Assembly: GCA_001939145.1 (NCBI GenBank)
Contig: LSRX01000516.1
Span: forward strand, 342,984 to 406,983
Direction of reading: 5' to 3'
Source: Symbiodinium microadriaticum
Taxonomy: Eukaryota > Sar > Dinophyceae > Suessiales > Symbiodiniaceae
DNA length: 64,000 nucleotides
Made by a program: the position numbers and the translations under genes. Numbering within the stretch: position 1 is the stretch's first letter; each line of letters begins with the position of its first letter. Positions 43,440 to 54,301 of this stretch are shown here, piece after piece. The notes under the pieces are model-generated. The model searched no databases. It saw only the letters and a program-made list of their open reading frames with translations, and was not told the origin of the DNA.

Positions 43440-44940
43440 ACAGTCACTTCTGAAGCTCTGCGAGGTGCAGAGGTACGGGCTCGCTTGCAGGCAGCTGAGG
43501 CGTTGGTCTCGCCGTGCCTGGAGCCACTGGCTTCTCCGGCGCAGGCTCCAGCGATTCCGACACCATTGGCCAGGCAGAAAATATGAGAATGATTAGGGGC
43601 AAGGCTCCGGGGACGTAGGGTTGAAGGTTATTGTGTCTTTTTTGGGGCTGGATGAGTTTGTGGCGTTGCCCCTAACAGGGTACAGAGCAGTAGGAGATAG
43701 AACCAGTTCTTCCACTGAACTTGGCCATCCTTCGCCGTGGACCCCCCTTTTGAGCTTCACAAAGTCGGATCCAACATTCGCGCCGCAAGATTGCCTTGAA
43801 ACCTATGCTTCCAAGACAGCCCCGCCACGTGACAGGCTGTCTGAGACTCCTTATAACCATATGCTGCAAAGCTCGAAGACAGAAAATCACACCATGCTGT
43901 CCTTGAGCCTACACAGAGTCCCTTCAGACTTCAGGCCAGGCTGCGGCCGCCTGTGTTCGAAGCCCCGCTCGTGGCGCTTCACGCTCGGAGGGGCGGACAG
44001 AGTCTCCAGCCTGGAACGAAAATCACTTCGAGGTCGAGGCCAAACACACAAAGCTCCACCTAAGCTGCTGCAAAAAACACTAAAGATCGTAGTCTGTTCC
44101 AGCTCCTGCCTATGATCCGTTTTCTTGATCCCTCCCCTCGAGCCTTGGCCTTCGGTGGTGCGGGGGGCGGAGGCGAGCGCTTTGCCACCGGAGCGCTCGG
44201 CTTCGGTGGCGACGGGGGCCGAGCTGACGAAGACTGCGCCGGCGTCACTGGCGAGGAGGGCGCCTGGACCTGACAGCGGCAGCGGTTTAGGGCTTTCTTT
44301 TTTAGGGTTTAGGGTTCAGGGTTTAGGCAGTCGGAGCAGCAGCAGTAGGGGCAGTAGCCCGTGGTGAGAATCAGGGCAGTACTGGTAGCATCGGCAGCAT
44401 CGGCAGCATGAGCAGGTGCAGGGTTGTCTCACCAACAGCCGTAGCCAAGGCACCGAACGCTCCGGCGAAACATCTCCTAGCTCCTCCTCTTGCCCGCGCC
44501 CCTGCAGTCGCACAATGTGGGCTCAGGGATGTACACAACGAATGCCTTGGAAGCTGGGAATCTGCAGCACAGACTCTGCCTGCATGAGGTCCCCAACGAG
44601 CATTTGTGCCAACTTCGCTCGACCGAGACGCCCTTTGGCCTTCGCCTGGCAGCTGTTGAAAAAATTCTGGATTTAGGCTCCTTGGGCAGTTGGGGCCGGA
44701 GAGGAGGCTTGGAATCTTCATTCTGGACTACAGGCTGACAGAAAGACTGCTTCCTATCAAAGGTGCGAGAGTTTTGTTGATCATTGTCATGAACAAGACC
44801 AGTCTCATTCACGGAGCTTCCGCCTGCCTTCGGCTGTGCCTTAGCTGTTTGAAGCAGTGAGAGTGTTCCACAGCTTGAGAGACTCCTGCCAGCATCTACC
44901 CGTTCCTCACATGCCCACGAAAACTATCACAACAGTCAAC

Positions 44941-44974
<34 letters not shown>

Positions 44975-45195
44975 CAGCAGCAGCAGCAGCAGTGGTGGTG
45001 GTAGTAGTAGTAGTAGTAGAAGTAGTAAAAGCAACAGCGACAGCGACAGCAGCAGCAGCAACCGCACGATTAGCAGCAATTGCGCTGATGCAATTCCGTT
45101 CAGAGCTCAGGCGGAACATGGCTGCCAAGATACCTCGGGCGCTTCTTTTACTTCGGGCTCTGCCTTGATCTTCGGCTCTGGCTTTGACTTGGTCC
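43440..45195 (-). CDS. Exon cluster with Pro-rich and Lys/Glu/Pro-rich segments
   Basis: Minus-strand islands: 45134-45195 (KSKPEPKIKAEPEVKEAPE; acceptor TCGCCCAG, GT donor), about 44655-44735 (NEDSKPPLRPQLPKEPKSR), 44523-44645 (AKGRLGRAKLAQMLVGDLMQ, then SVLQIPSFQGIRC, stop TGA), 44130-44275 (ARPPSPPKPSAPVAKRSPPP, PPKAKARGE) and 43440-43575 (LEPAPEKPVAPGTARPTP). All look like disordered linkers around small helical parts. The stop in 44523 implies at least two genes. Phases were not all compatible. Functions unknown. Confidence 0.4.
44938..45065. repeat. (GTA)n/(GCA)n trinucleotide repeats
   Basis: GTA, GCA, GTG and CGA triplet runs. Confidence 0.93.
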
Positions 45196-45291
45196 CTGGG
45201 CGAAGCTTTCGTTTTTTTCAGTTCCGGGGTTTAAGGATTTTTGTTCCAGGGCTTTTTCTTCCTCCCCACATACTACCCGGATGATTATCCT

Positions 45292-45531
45292 TTACCGTGG
45301 TTGTGCCTTGATTGCTGGCATTACCGTACGCATCACCATGTTTGCAGAATTTGTGCTACATCTGATGTCTCGACCAGAAAGAAGCATGATGAAGCCGTGT
45401 GCTAACCTGCCTGATTTGCGTCTATGGGGCTCTTGCCACACTGCCATCGTTTGACTCCGGCTGTTCTTTTCTGATGTCAGTGTTGTTACTATCCTTTGCT
45501 GAAGCGATTCCGCCGCAAGTCCGAGGCCCAT
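45292..45531 (-). CDS. Candidate exon block
   Basis: From an ATG at 45531: GLGLAAESLQQRIVTTLTSE, then MAVWQEPHRRKSGRLAHGF, to a stop at 45292. 79 codons, plausible composition. Plus frames are also open. Confidence 0.33.
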   Translation of the reverse strand: MGLGLAAESLQQRIVTTLTSEKNSRSQTMAVWQEPHRRKSGRLAHGFIMLLSGRDIRCSTNSANMVMRTVMPAIKAQPR

Positions 45532-45599
45532 GCGTGGTGGCTGCGGGCCACCTGGGCTATCTTTGCACTTTGGCTTTTTGATTGGTGTCTTAATGCGGG

Positions 45600-46600
45600 C
45601 TCCAAAGGCTTCGCGGACCCAGCGTCTGGGGGGATCTGAACTCAGAGATATTTAACTGTTCAGCAGTACCGACCAAGGGAACCTGCTGCTACTGCTACCC
45701 ATACGAAGAACAGTAAGAATAATAACAGCAATAATCACAACAATAAGTGAAAAGCAACACACGGGTTATTGCTACGAGTATCTCATACTGCTTTCAAACA
45801 TTGCTACCAATATTTTTCTACCCTTTATATTCTAGCTTTTTTCTATTGCTGAGAGCCCCCCCCAAGCTCTTCAGCGAATGCCAGGCCACCGGGTGCCAGG
45901 TGAAAGCGCAGGCGCAGGGGCCGGACCTTTAGGCACCAAAGTCACACATTACCTTTGAAAAGCTGCTTTCGAATAGGTGTGTGTGNATAAATATGTATCT
46001 TTTAGTATGAGTGTATGTGTATATATATATGTATATATATATATATATTATAATAATAATAACAATAATAATCATAATCATAATCATAATTTCTGGTATT
46101 ACACATATGTATAGTTTTATCTACATGTGGAATAATATTTGTAGTTGCCATATGTATATACACCCAAGCATGAGAGGGGGAGAGGTTGTGTGATCATACA
46201 ATAAAAGATGACCACTGTTTCTAATCTCATTGCGGTTGTTCTCCGTGCTCGACTTCTGCAGCGTCGAATACTGCTGCCGCCTGCTAGCAGTAAGCATTAA
46301 TGTGTTGCTTGTATTTGTTATTCTTCTCCCAGCACGACCAGGGTCGTTCGCCCGCTTACCAATTTGCCCCAAGCCTCACTCACTATTGCTTCCGTTCCTG
46401 CAACGAATATTGCTACTCTTTGCTTTGCCATACTACATCAATATCGCTCTTGTTGTTGCTACTGGGATTCTGTCGCTTCTCGACCCTGGCAAGGTTCCAC
46501 CACCGCCGAGCGCCCAGCAGACTTCAGCTGCTTGGCGAATGCCTCGCCTGCTTTTACGGACGAGACGGAACCAGCACAAGGTGAGAAGTATCTTGAGGTC
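45600..46600. other. Spacer with microsatellites and one N
   Basis: 45650-45750 is AAT/ATAACA-rich. The N at 45986 interrupts a TG run. 46017-46095 is a TA/AAT microsatellite. 46230-46600 is open on both strands without clear splice sites (minus: LLTLCWFRLVRKSRRG; plus: ADFSCLANASPAFTDET with a GTGAGA donor). Confidence 0.5.
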
Positions 46601-46668
46601 CTGGGAGCTGAAGTCATTCAGGAAATCATCAGACTGTAGGATCTTGCAAATACTCAAACAGCGACTGT
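46601..46668 (-). CDS. Candidate exon
   Basis: Acceptor CTTGCAG, frame CLSICKILQSDDFLNDFSS, ending at CAG/GACCTC. Good composition; the opposite strand has a shorter competing frame. Confidence 0.38.
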
Positions 46669-47094
46669 CTGCAAGAACCGCTGCGACAAAACAAGCCTTC
46701 TTCAAAACTTGCCCACCGCGGCGCTGCCTTTCAGGCTACTGACTGGATGCCCCGCAACGGCCACGAGCTCGTCCCGCTCCTGCACGAATGCCACGCACCG
46801 ACATCAGAAGGGTGTGCAAGCAGGCTCGCACGTGACAAAAAACCTCTGAGTCAAGCCCTGCCTGTGCCAACCCACAACTTCCTACCCCCGCCACCCACCC
46901 TGCCATCTCCGCGCAGCCTGCAGCCCTCGCTGGGCTGCCCAACTGCCCGGAAGCACCTGACCGGAATAGTTCAGGTCCTAGTTTAAATATTAGCACCCAA
47001 AACCCTAAACCCCAAACCTTCAGCTCGAAACCCGAAGCCCTAAGCCCCCTAAACCCTCCCCCCTTTAAACCCTAAGAAATACGAGGGGGGGGGC

Positions 47095-47176
47095 CTTGGA
47101 CACGAAGACCTCGCCAGGCGGCTCCCCAGTGGTCTGGAAGCCCAGGTCCACGTCCCCCTGCACGCCGCGACCCCTA
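47095..47176 (-). CDS. Exon bracketed by telomere-like arrays
   Basis: Acceptor AACCCCAG formed by the edge of the CCCTAAA-sense array, frame GVQGDVDLGFQTTGEPPGEV then FVSK, GC donor. The clearest case in the window of an exon directly between the two repeat orientations. Function unknown. Confidence 0.58.
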
Positions 47177-47310
47177 CTGGGGTTTAGGGTTTAGGGTTTT
47201 AGGGTTTAGGGTTTAGGGTTTTAGGGTTTTAGGGTTTTAGGGTTTTAGGGTTTAGGGATTGCGTTTCTTTGGCCCCTGCCGGGCTTTAGGGTTTAGGGTT
47301 TAGGGTTAAA
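47177..47310. repeat. Telomere-like arrays, TTTAGGG orientation
   Basis: TTTAGGG/TTTTAGGG units at 47181-47258 and 47283-47306. A further unit at 47325-47340 is flanked by a duplicated AATCCCTACCATGT (47309-47322, 47351-47364). Confidence 0.92.
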
Positions 47311-47499
47311 TCCCTACCATGTATCGGGTTAGGGTTTGGGGCCAAAGGTTAATCCCTACCATGTCTGTGAGACAGTATAACCTTATCACTTACAATCCAG
47401 ACACCATCCGCTGTATGACTATACTGTTATCTATGATTCCCGATAGGTTTTCCTGTAACATACTATAAGATACCTATATATGATTGTGCTATAACATAC

Positions 47500-48180
47500 C
47501 CCGTTTCAATTGTTGCCAAGCGCAGGCACTGCGGCGATATGAGCTGTGTACCAGGCAAATGGGGTTTTGCCTCGGTTGCGATGACCTCCAAACGACGCTG
47601 GTCCTCGAGTGGATCATGATCGAGCAAGTCTGCTGCAGAGGACAATACCAAAGCCCCAACATGCTTATGCCATAGCAAAACCTTACATCCCTTCATGACT
47701 CATATGAACCTTATATGGTCCTGCAATATAAGGCTGTCGGTATGCCCTTCTGTGATTGGATCACCTTCGCTCTTCTAACTTCGTTCTGTCCTCGTCCAAG
47801 CCATCTTGTCCTGGCTTGCAGAGCTCGGCTTTCAGGGGTCTTGGTCTCGATTCTGTTTAGGGCCAGTTTAGGTTTTGGGTTTCGGATTCTGAAGCAGATG
47901 GACAACAACAAGTGGCAGTCCTAAGCGGCGAAATCGAAGACGCCTCGGACCAGCTTGTATGAGCCAGCGGCATGTAACGGCATCTCCGAACGTTGATAAG
48001 GATCCGACGCAGGTCGTGTTCGTCCGCGGATGGCCTGACGTGCTTGGTGGGAGACCCCTCAGGGGTCCCTAAAGGGACTTTACTGAAGTCCGGAGCTGAA
48101 ACGCAGCCCTTGTCAAGCCCAAGCCAATTGAGGAATCCTAAGCCAGCACCACATCTCGCTGGCCTCCAGCAGCCCTTCTT
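47500..48180 (-). CDS. Two candidate coding blocks, unknown function
   Basis: About 47500-47660 (LLDHDPLEDQRRLEVIATEA) and about 47930-48180 (DEHDLRRILINVRRCRYMPL, preceded by APDFSKVPLGTPEGSPTKH). Both have good composition on minus, but plus frames compete, especially over the first. Confidence 0.35.
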
Positions 48181-48183
48181 CAG

Positions 48184-48473
48184 TGAAGGACGCCACAGCC
48201 GTGGAGTCAATCCTTATAGAAGTGCTTCGATTCAACGGGGGATGCCGCGATGTCAGGGCATCATACGCTGACAAAAGCAGTTGCTGTGAAGAACTGCTTC
48301 AAGCCGTAGGGATCTCCAGTGATCCTGGGAGGCCGGACGAGAGTAGGTGGTCACCCAACCTGGCAGCAACTTCTTGCGGTGCCATCTGCAAGCGTGGCCT
48401 TCTGCTTGAGGCTTGGCGGATGGCTGCTGAAGACTCCGACGGAAACACGGAAGCCGACATGTGCAAATGCTAA
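48184..48473 (+). CDS. Probable terminal exon, unknown function
   Basis: Acceptor CCTTCTTCAG, then KDATAVESILIEVLRFNGG, ADKSSCCEELLQAVGISSD, KRGLLLEAWRMAAEDSD and stop TAA at 48471-48473. 96 codons with Cys and acidic residues. The longest uninterrupted plus-strand host exon in the window. No domain recognised. Confidence 0.55.
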
Positions 48474-48729
48474 ACTGAAAACGCAGCTCATGAATAGACT
48501 CAGCACGTTGCAGGAATCATAATCTCAAGCGGTTTCGCTGCCTGACTCGCATCCGCTGGGCCCAAGTTCCAGCCTCAACCTGGCACTTGGAAGTCACACA
48601 GCAAACCACTCGGCGGTTCCTGCATACACAAGAAGGCAGCATCATCCAGTAGCAATCGCCACGGGCAAGAGAGGTTCAAGGAAACACTGTATTGTGACTG
48701 CGCTGTTGCCGCCATCAACACTGTTCATC

Positions 48730-48835
48730 AGCATGTTTCAGCATCATCGCCGCTGCAAGTACTCCTCATGTCTGGACATGTATCTCGGCCTTCACCACTT
48801 CCATGGCATTCGACTTCGCGGAATGCATCCTGAGC
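48730..48835 (-). CDS. Candidate Cys-containing terminal exon
   Basis: Acceptor CATGCTCAG, frame AFREVECHGSGEGRDTCPDM, then Cys-rich to TGA. Could be a small secreted or zinc-binding piece; weak. Confidence 0.38.
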
Positions 48836-48954
48836 ATGACATGCCCGGCAGAGATACCGTCCTAACCCTCCGACCCCGAACTCTGACATGTATAGGCATT
48901 AAAAAACAGTATCATGGGTTACAGTATAACATAAGACAATCTCATCTGATCCAG

Positions 48955-49411
48955 TATAATGTTCTACTACCAAGTATATTGTAGGATAATGTAACATCAT
49001 ACTATATCGTATCGTATAACTCTACTGTAATATATTCCCCCGTACTCTACTACACTCTATAACGATACTATACCATAGCATATTATGAAATACTGTACTA
49101 GAAAATAATATAATGCGGTATAATACAATATAATATGACACAATAGAATAGAATAGGATGCGATTGGGTATAATATATCATAACATGACATAGCATGGCA
49201 TATAACATGACATAATGCAATATAACAGAATCGAAAAGAGTATTGTGTATACTATACAGTAATGTAATGACACTACATTGTGTAGTAGTATAACACAAAA
49301 AATGTAATATAACATGAAAATAGTATAACAGAATCTGATACATAAGAGTGCAAACTAGAACAGAATAAAGTAGAATTTAGCATGCATACATACATACATG
49401 CATGGATGCAT

Positions 49412-49447
<36 letters not shown>

Positions 49448-49620
49448 GTACATGAGCAATATAATACACGATAAGATATTGCAAAAATATATAAAGTAGA
49501 AGATACTACACTTTGCTGTAACTTCTATTTTATACCATGCTATACTTCACTACACTACACTACACTACACTACACTACACTACACTACACTACAACAAAA
49601 TATACTATACTAAACTATAC
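48955..49620. repeat. CTATA/ACTAC-type degenerate repeats and microsatellites
   Basis: TATAATAC words, a CATA/CA/TA compound run at 49380-49450, and (CACTA)n at 49548-49592. No gene. Confidence 0.85.
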
Positions 49621-49724
49621 TGAACTCTCGCAGATCGGCAACCATCCCACGATGCTTGGCTCACCTTTCGCCGAAAGCCCAAAGCAGCCCAAGCAGCAAC
49701 TCTGAAAGAGCCCAAGAATCCTCG

Positions 49725-49830
49725 TGATATCGGACCCCTAGTAATTGGAAAAGGGCTTCGGGGAATATCAAACTACAAGTAAAATAAGGAACCTAAGAAT
49801 AGTGTTGGTAACTGCTTAAGCCCCTTTTTT
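49725..49830. mobile_element. MITE-like element related to 11481-11586
   Basis: AATAAGGAACCTAAGAATAGTGTTGGTAACTGCTTAAGCCCC matches the right half of the 11.5 kb element; its left part (CCCCTAGTAATTGGAAAAGG) matches 43372. Ends only loosely inverted. Confidence 0.55.
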
Positions 49831-49876
49831 ACCCGTCTCGTCAGCGTTTTTCTTCTTCTTCGCTGCCAAAGCCAGG

Positions 49877-49961
49877 CTCCAGACGCTTCAAAGCCCAGGT
49901 GGCCGTGAGCCCCTGTGGCCACCAACTCCAGAATCCCGGTGTGCACCTCGGACTCAGAGCC
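49877..49961 (-). CDS. Probable exon, unknown function
   Basis: Acceptor AAGATCAG, frame GSESEVHTGILELVATGAHG, then HLGFEASGAWLW, probable GC donor. Strong composition. A TTTAGGG-like patch lies upstream at 49990-50020. Confidence 0.5.
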
Positions 49962-50900
49962 CTGATCTTATGTTGCTTCAAGGCGGCAGTTTAGGGTTTG
50001 GGGTATAGGTTTCGGGTTTACGCTCAGGATTCCTGGATTGCTCGAGCCCCAAGCCGTGGCTCTCGAGTTGAAGCTTGGGCTTCGAGTTGAAACTTCTTCA
50101 AAATCAAGATCAAAGGGGGCCGGGTTCGGAGAACTGTGAGTCTCTTCCTAGGTATCTTTGGGGTCTGTATTGAGGCACTGCAACTGCCTTGATCGCAGCG
50201 ATGTAGGTTGGGTATTCCGGGCGCTTGAAATGCAGGCCGCACCCGTGTTCCCTGCCTGCTTCATGCGCACGGGTGATGGCTGAGCCTCAGTTTTCCGCAT
50301 GGGGTACATGAAGAGACCAGTGCTGGCAGAAATTGACGAGGACATGATGAGACGTGCCACAGCCACTTGTCTTGCAACTCTTTCCAGCCACCCTTTCGCA
50401 GCCCGGTCGTCTTTGTACTCAGCTTGGGATTGGGGTCCCCAGCATGGCTGGCCCGCTTCTCTCTTATCCGATTATAGCAGGAAGAACTAGAAGACAGCAA
50501 CACAGAGCATTCCTGAGTTTGTGCACCTTGCGACAGCGACACTCACTACGGCAAATATCTCGAAATATGAGCTGCGGATGCATCTGAAATCCTGACAGAC
50601 CAATCTACTGGACATAGGTGCAAGTGTTGAGAAATCGCTGTCTCACAAAATGCCGTCCCGGAATGCCAAGACCATCTGGCTTGGCTTAACTATTTACAAG
50701 CCGTCCTCTTGCCGGCGGGTTGGCTCGGGGCCGAAGCGAGTCCCTAAGTTTAATGATGTCTGCAGCTCTACTTCTGAAAAGCTAAACTTTGCTGAAGTAC
50801 GGCGCAACAGGATATACTGTACTATGAACTAGTATAATATACTATAACTTAATACACTACCATAACTATACTTCACTTTACTGTACTAGACCATACAGGG
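49962..50900. other. Region with competing open frames on both strands
   Basis: 50148-50540 is open on minus (GLFMYPMRKTEAQPSPVR) and plus (MGYMKRPVLAEIDEDMMRRA). Strand and exon limits cannot be fixed by eye. 50810-50900 is TATAAT-rich. At least one exon is likely. Confidence 0.35.
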
Positions 50901-50908
50901 GCCCTGCC

Positions 50909-51398
50909 TTACAGTGACGCACCGGATGTGTCTCGCTCATTCCGTCTTGCGGAAGACACCCACGGCTTGCCCTCCTCGGGTGCTGATCGCAAACGCCGGG
51001 CCTCCACCGCGACGCTGATTTGAGTGTCAGGACATCTTACGGGCTGCGGCTCTTCGTAACCAAAGATTTCGTGCTGGGTTCGGGGCCTCGCTCTTCTTAT
51101 GGGCTTTCCGCCACAGTCCCCCCTCTCAAGTCGCGCCTGCGGCAATGCAAAGCTCTTTCGGCGGCACCTGGCAAGATGCAACAACCCAGTAAAGTTCACG
51201 TAGAACAGCACAGAGTCACGCCCAGCAAAACCAAGCCTGCATCTTGCCATAGCTGACACCCATCTCGGACTCAAAGTAAGACCTGGGCAAGATAAGCAAA
51301 AGGAAAATTAGCATTTCGGTATGGAATTCTCCTGGGTTGAAAGGTGAATGCATTTCCCGACGCCCACAACCAAACGCCTCATCGAAGGGCACATCCAA
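50909..51398 (-). CDS. Exon cluster, unknown function
   Basis: Upstream block 51285-51398 (DVPFDEAFGCGRREMHSPF, then MLIFLLLILP); small exon 51237-51281 (SYFESEMGVSYGKMQ; acceptor TGCCCAG, GC donor); then an open block to a stop at 50909 (HEIFGYEEPQPVRCPDTQ, then RLRSAPEEGKPWVSS). May be alternately read with a 34 bp microexon near 51150. No family. Confidence 0.4.
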
Positions 51399-51901
51399 AA
51401 CTCTGCTATCAAGCCTTCACTCGCCACAGCCAAATCCTAGTAAGCGTCCCTCCCTGCAACTTGGCGCCAAACATCAATTCATCCTTCACATTGCTGTCCA
51501 GGGACAAGGCCCTCGGCTCCAATTTTTGGATGTTATTGTTATGACACTACCACTACGACCACAATGTCGTTGTCGACGATAAGTAGCCGCTAGCACTCAT
51601 TGCTGACTCGTATTTTGTCTCTTCTACTGCTACCACTGCTGATGCTGCTACCTAACATCATCCCTAGCTGTCATTCTCATAACCATTCTTTTGAGGATGA
51701 AGAGGAGCAGGAGGAGTCGTTGCCGCTAATGTTGCGGTTGCTGCTGCTGCCGATGCTGTTGGCGTTTTCTCGTTGTTGATGAAGCCAGGACTCTGCCAGC
51801 GGCCGTCGCTGGTGTGTGACCAGATGTGGCGGAGTGCATCCACGGTCTCCAGTTTCTCCTTCTGTAGGACTGCCCAGGCCTCCTCCGAAAATACAAAATA
51901 C

Positions 51902-54266
51902 TTATGAGGGCTTCGGGAGCTCGTGTGCTGCCGACTCTGCTTCTTGGGTTCCCTGTACTAAGTTGAGTGCCTCCGTCTGGGTTTCCGAAAGTCCCAGGCG
52001 GCGCATGAGCTGCAGGGCAGACATGGCCACTGAGCCTTAGGAAGCACCCACTTGCGGGACACCTAACCGCTTTGGGCCCACAGCTGCAGAAGCGGGCATG
52101 GAGTACGTAGCAAAATAATGGATGTCCATCTGCTTCTTGTCGCTGGGCCCATCTTGTTGTAAAGCAGTGTGGATGCCATTAATGCACAAAGCCAGCCACC
52201 AGTTCAACCCTAAACCCTCTATCTACCCTGAACCCTAAGCCCTAAACCCTAAACCCTAAAGCATCCCGGCCCATGCGGCTTTTTCTGCCTTCCTTCAGCC
52301 GTCTCATCCTCGGGCGGCTCGCTGGGTTGCAGGCTCACCACGCTTCCCACGCCCAGCAGGGCCCAGCTTTCCGGGGGCGTCCTTACAAGCTCCTGGCAGC
52401 TTTGGCTCGTTTAGGGCTTTGCTGAAACGTAGGGCTCCCATCCCTCAGAGCGAGGATCCTACTCTGGAGTTCTGGAGTAGGGGCCCCCTCATTTTCCGAA
52501 CAGAAACCCTAAACCCTAAACCCTAAAAATCCTAAATACCCCTCAATCCCTACACCCTGAAACCCTCCTGAAGCCACGAGAGGACCAGCTTCGCACTCAG
52601 TTCCGGCTCGTCACACTGGAGCGAGAGCCCGAAGGTGCAGGGAGAGCCGGAGCCCTCCACGTGCTTCAGGGGATTCCTGGGATCGTGCTAACGACTTTCA
52701 TTTAAGTTACCTCAATATACGGAGCCCCATTATTTACCTATTATGGTAGCTTAGGTTGAGTTCCTTAACAATAAGAAGAACCCAGATTCTGGTCGACAAT
52801 GCGCGAAGTCTTGTGTGCCGCCTCGTACAGGGACCTGACGGCGATCGAAGGCAAGGCAGGGAGCTGTAGCAAGGATTTATGGATTTAAGTTTAAGGGTTT
52901 GGCGTTTTGGGTTTTGGGTTATGGGTGTAGGGTTTAGGATTTCGGCTTTGGGTCGCAATCGACCCTCATGGACGGAACCAGACAGCCCAAAAGGCCGCGT
53001 CCTAACGTCCTAACCCTAGACCCCCCAAACTTTAAACGACTTGAACCCCACACACTCAACACTTGTGGTCTGACGCTTCTACGTAGTACTATAGTACTAG
53101 TAATAGCACTAGTAATAGTTCTGGTAATGGTAATAATTATAGTATCTTTGGCGCCTGCTGTCTGACTCCTGGCCTGGAAGCAGGAAGACCAAGGCTCCAC
53201 CTCTCAGGGGACCCAAAAAGGGGTATTACTAGAGTTTTTTTTATTTTTCGGGTTTCGGGTTTAGGGGCTTTAGGGTTTAGGGTTTAGGGATTTGGGGGAT
53301 CCGGGCTTTAGGGGTTTAGCTTCAGGGCTTTGGGGTCCTTAGTTTAGGGCTCCGGGGGTTTGAATGTGAGGAGCTCAGGGTGCAGAGTTCCGCGGATGCG
53401 TGGGGTTAGGCGTTTGGGGTATATGAGGGATGACCAAAGGCACCTCGCCACCACAAGAGACTGAACACCAGATCCTATCCCAAACCCCGAGCCCTTGCAA
53501 ACCCAAAAACGCCCTTTTAAAGCCGATCTGAACAATCACGCTAAACCCTAAACCCCTAAACCCCTAAACCCCGAAACCCTAAAGCCCTAAACCCCTAAAC
53601 CCCTAAACCATCAAGCCCTAGACCTAAACATAATCTGTGAATCTGAGACTGACCTGAGCTTGCGAGGTCCCGCGCGGACCGGACCAGCCGCAGTGAGCGG
53701 CGGGTCTGAAGGACGCCCTCCTGTGGAGGGGTTTTCGGTTTAGGGTTTCGGATTGTGGGTTTAGGGGTTTAGGGTTGTGGGGTATGTTTGGGTTTAGCGG
53801 TTTAGGGGTGTAGGGGTTTCGGATTGTGGGTTTAGGGTTTTGGGCTTAGGGTTTAGGGTTTAGGTTTTTGAGTTTAGTATTTAGGGTTTAGGGTCTAAGG
53901 GGTTTTGGGTTGCTTAGGGTTTAGAGGAGCAGCTTTGGGGAGCTTTGGCTTTGTCTGAGCTCTCGGGTTTTAGCCTTTGGGCACAGAGTCTGAAAGAAAA
54001 GTCTGGATATCCGGACCCTAGACCCTAAACCCTAAACCCTCAACCCTAAGCCATAAGCCTTAAGCCCTAAACCTAAACCCTAAGCCCTAAGCCCTAAACC
54101 CTAAACCTGTTGGCTCTGCCTCCATCGACTCCAAGACGTCCCCTTCCCCGACGACGGGGCCACGACAGCCCGATTCGGAGCAGAAATGCAGGATCACCAC
54201 CAAGGCCATGTTCTTGCCATCTGCAAATGCATACATATATATATATATATATATATGTTGTATATC

Positions 54267-54301
<35 letters not shown>

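Noticed and set aside
43621-44115. 165-codon plus-strand open frame
   Set aside because: Composition is uneven, it crosses likely minus-strand exon context, and no splice or domain support was found.
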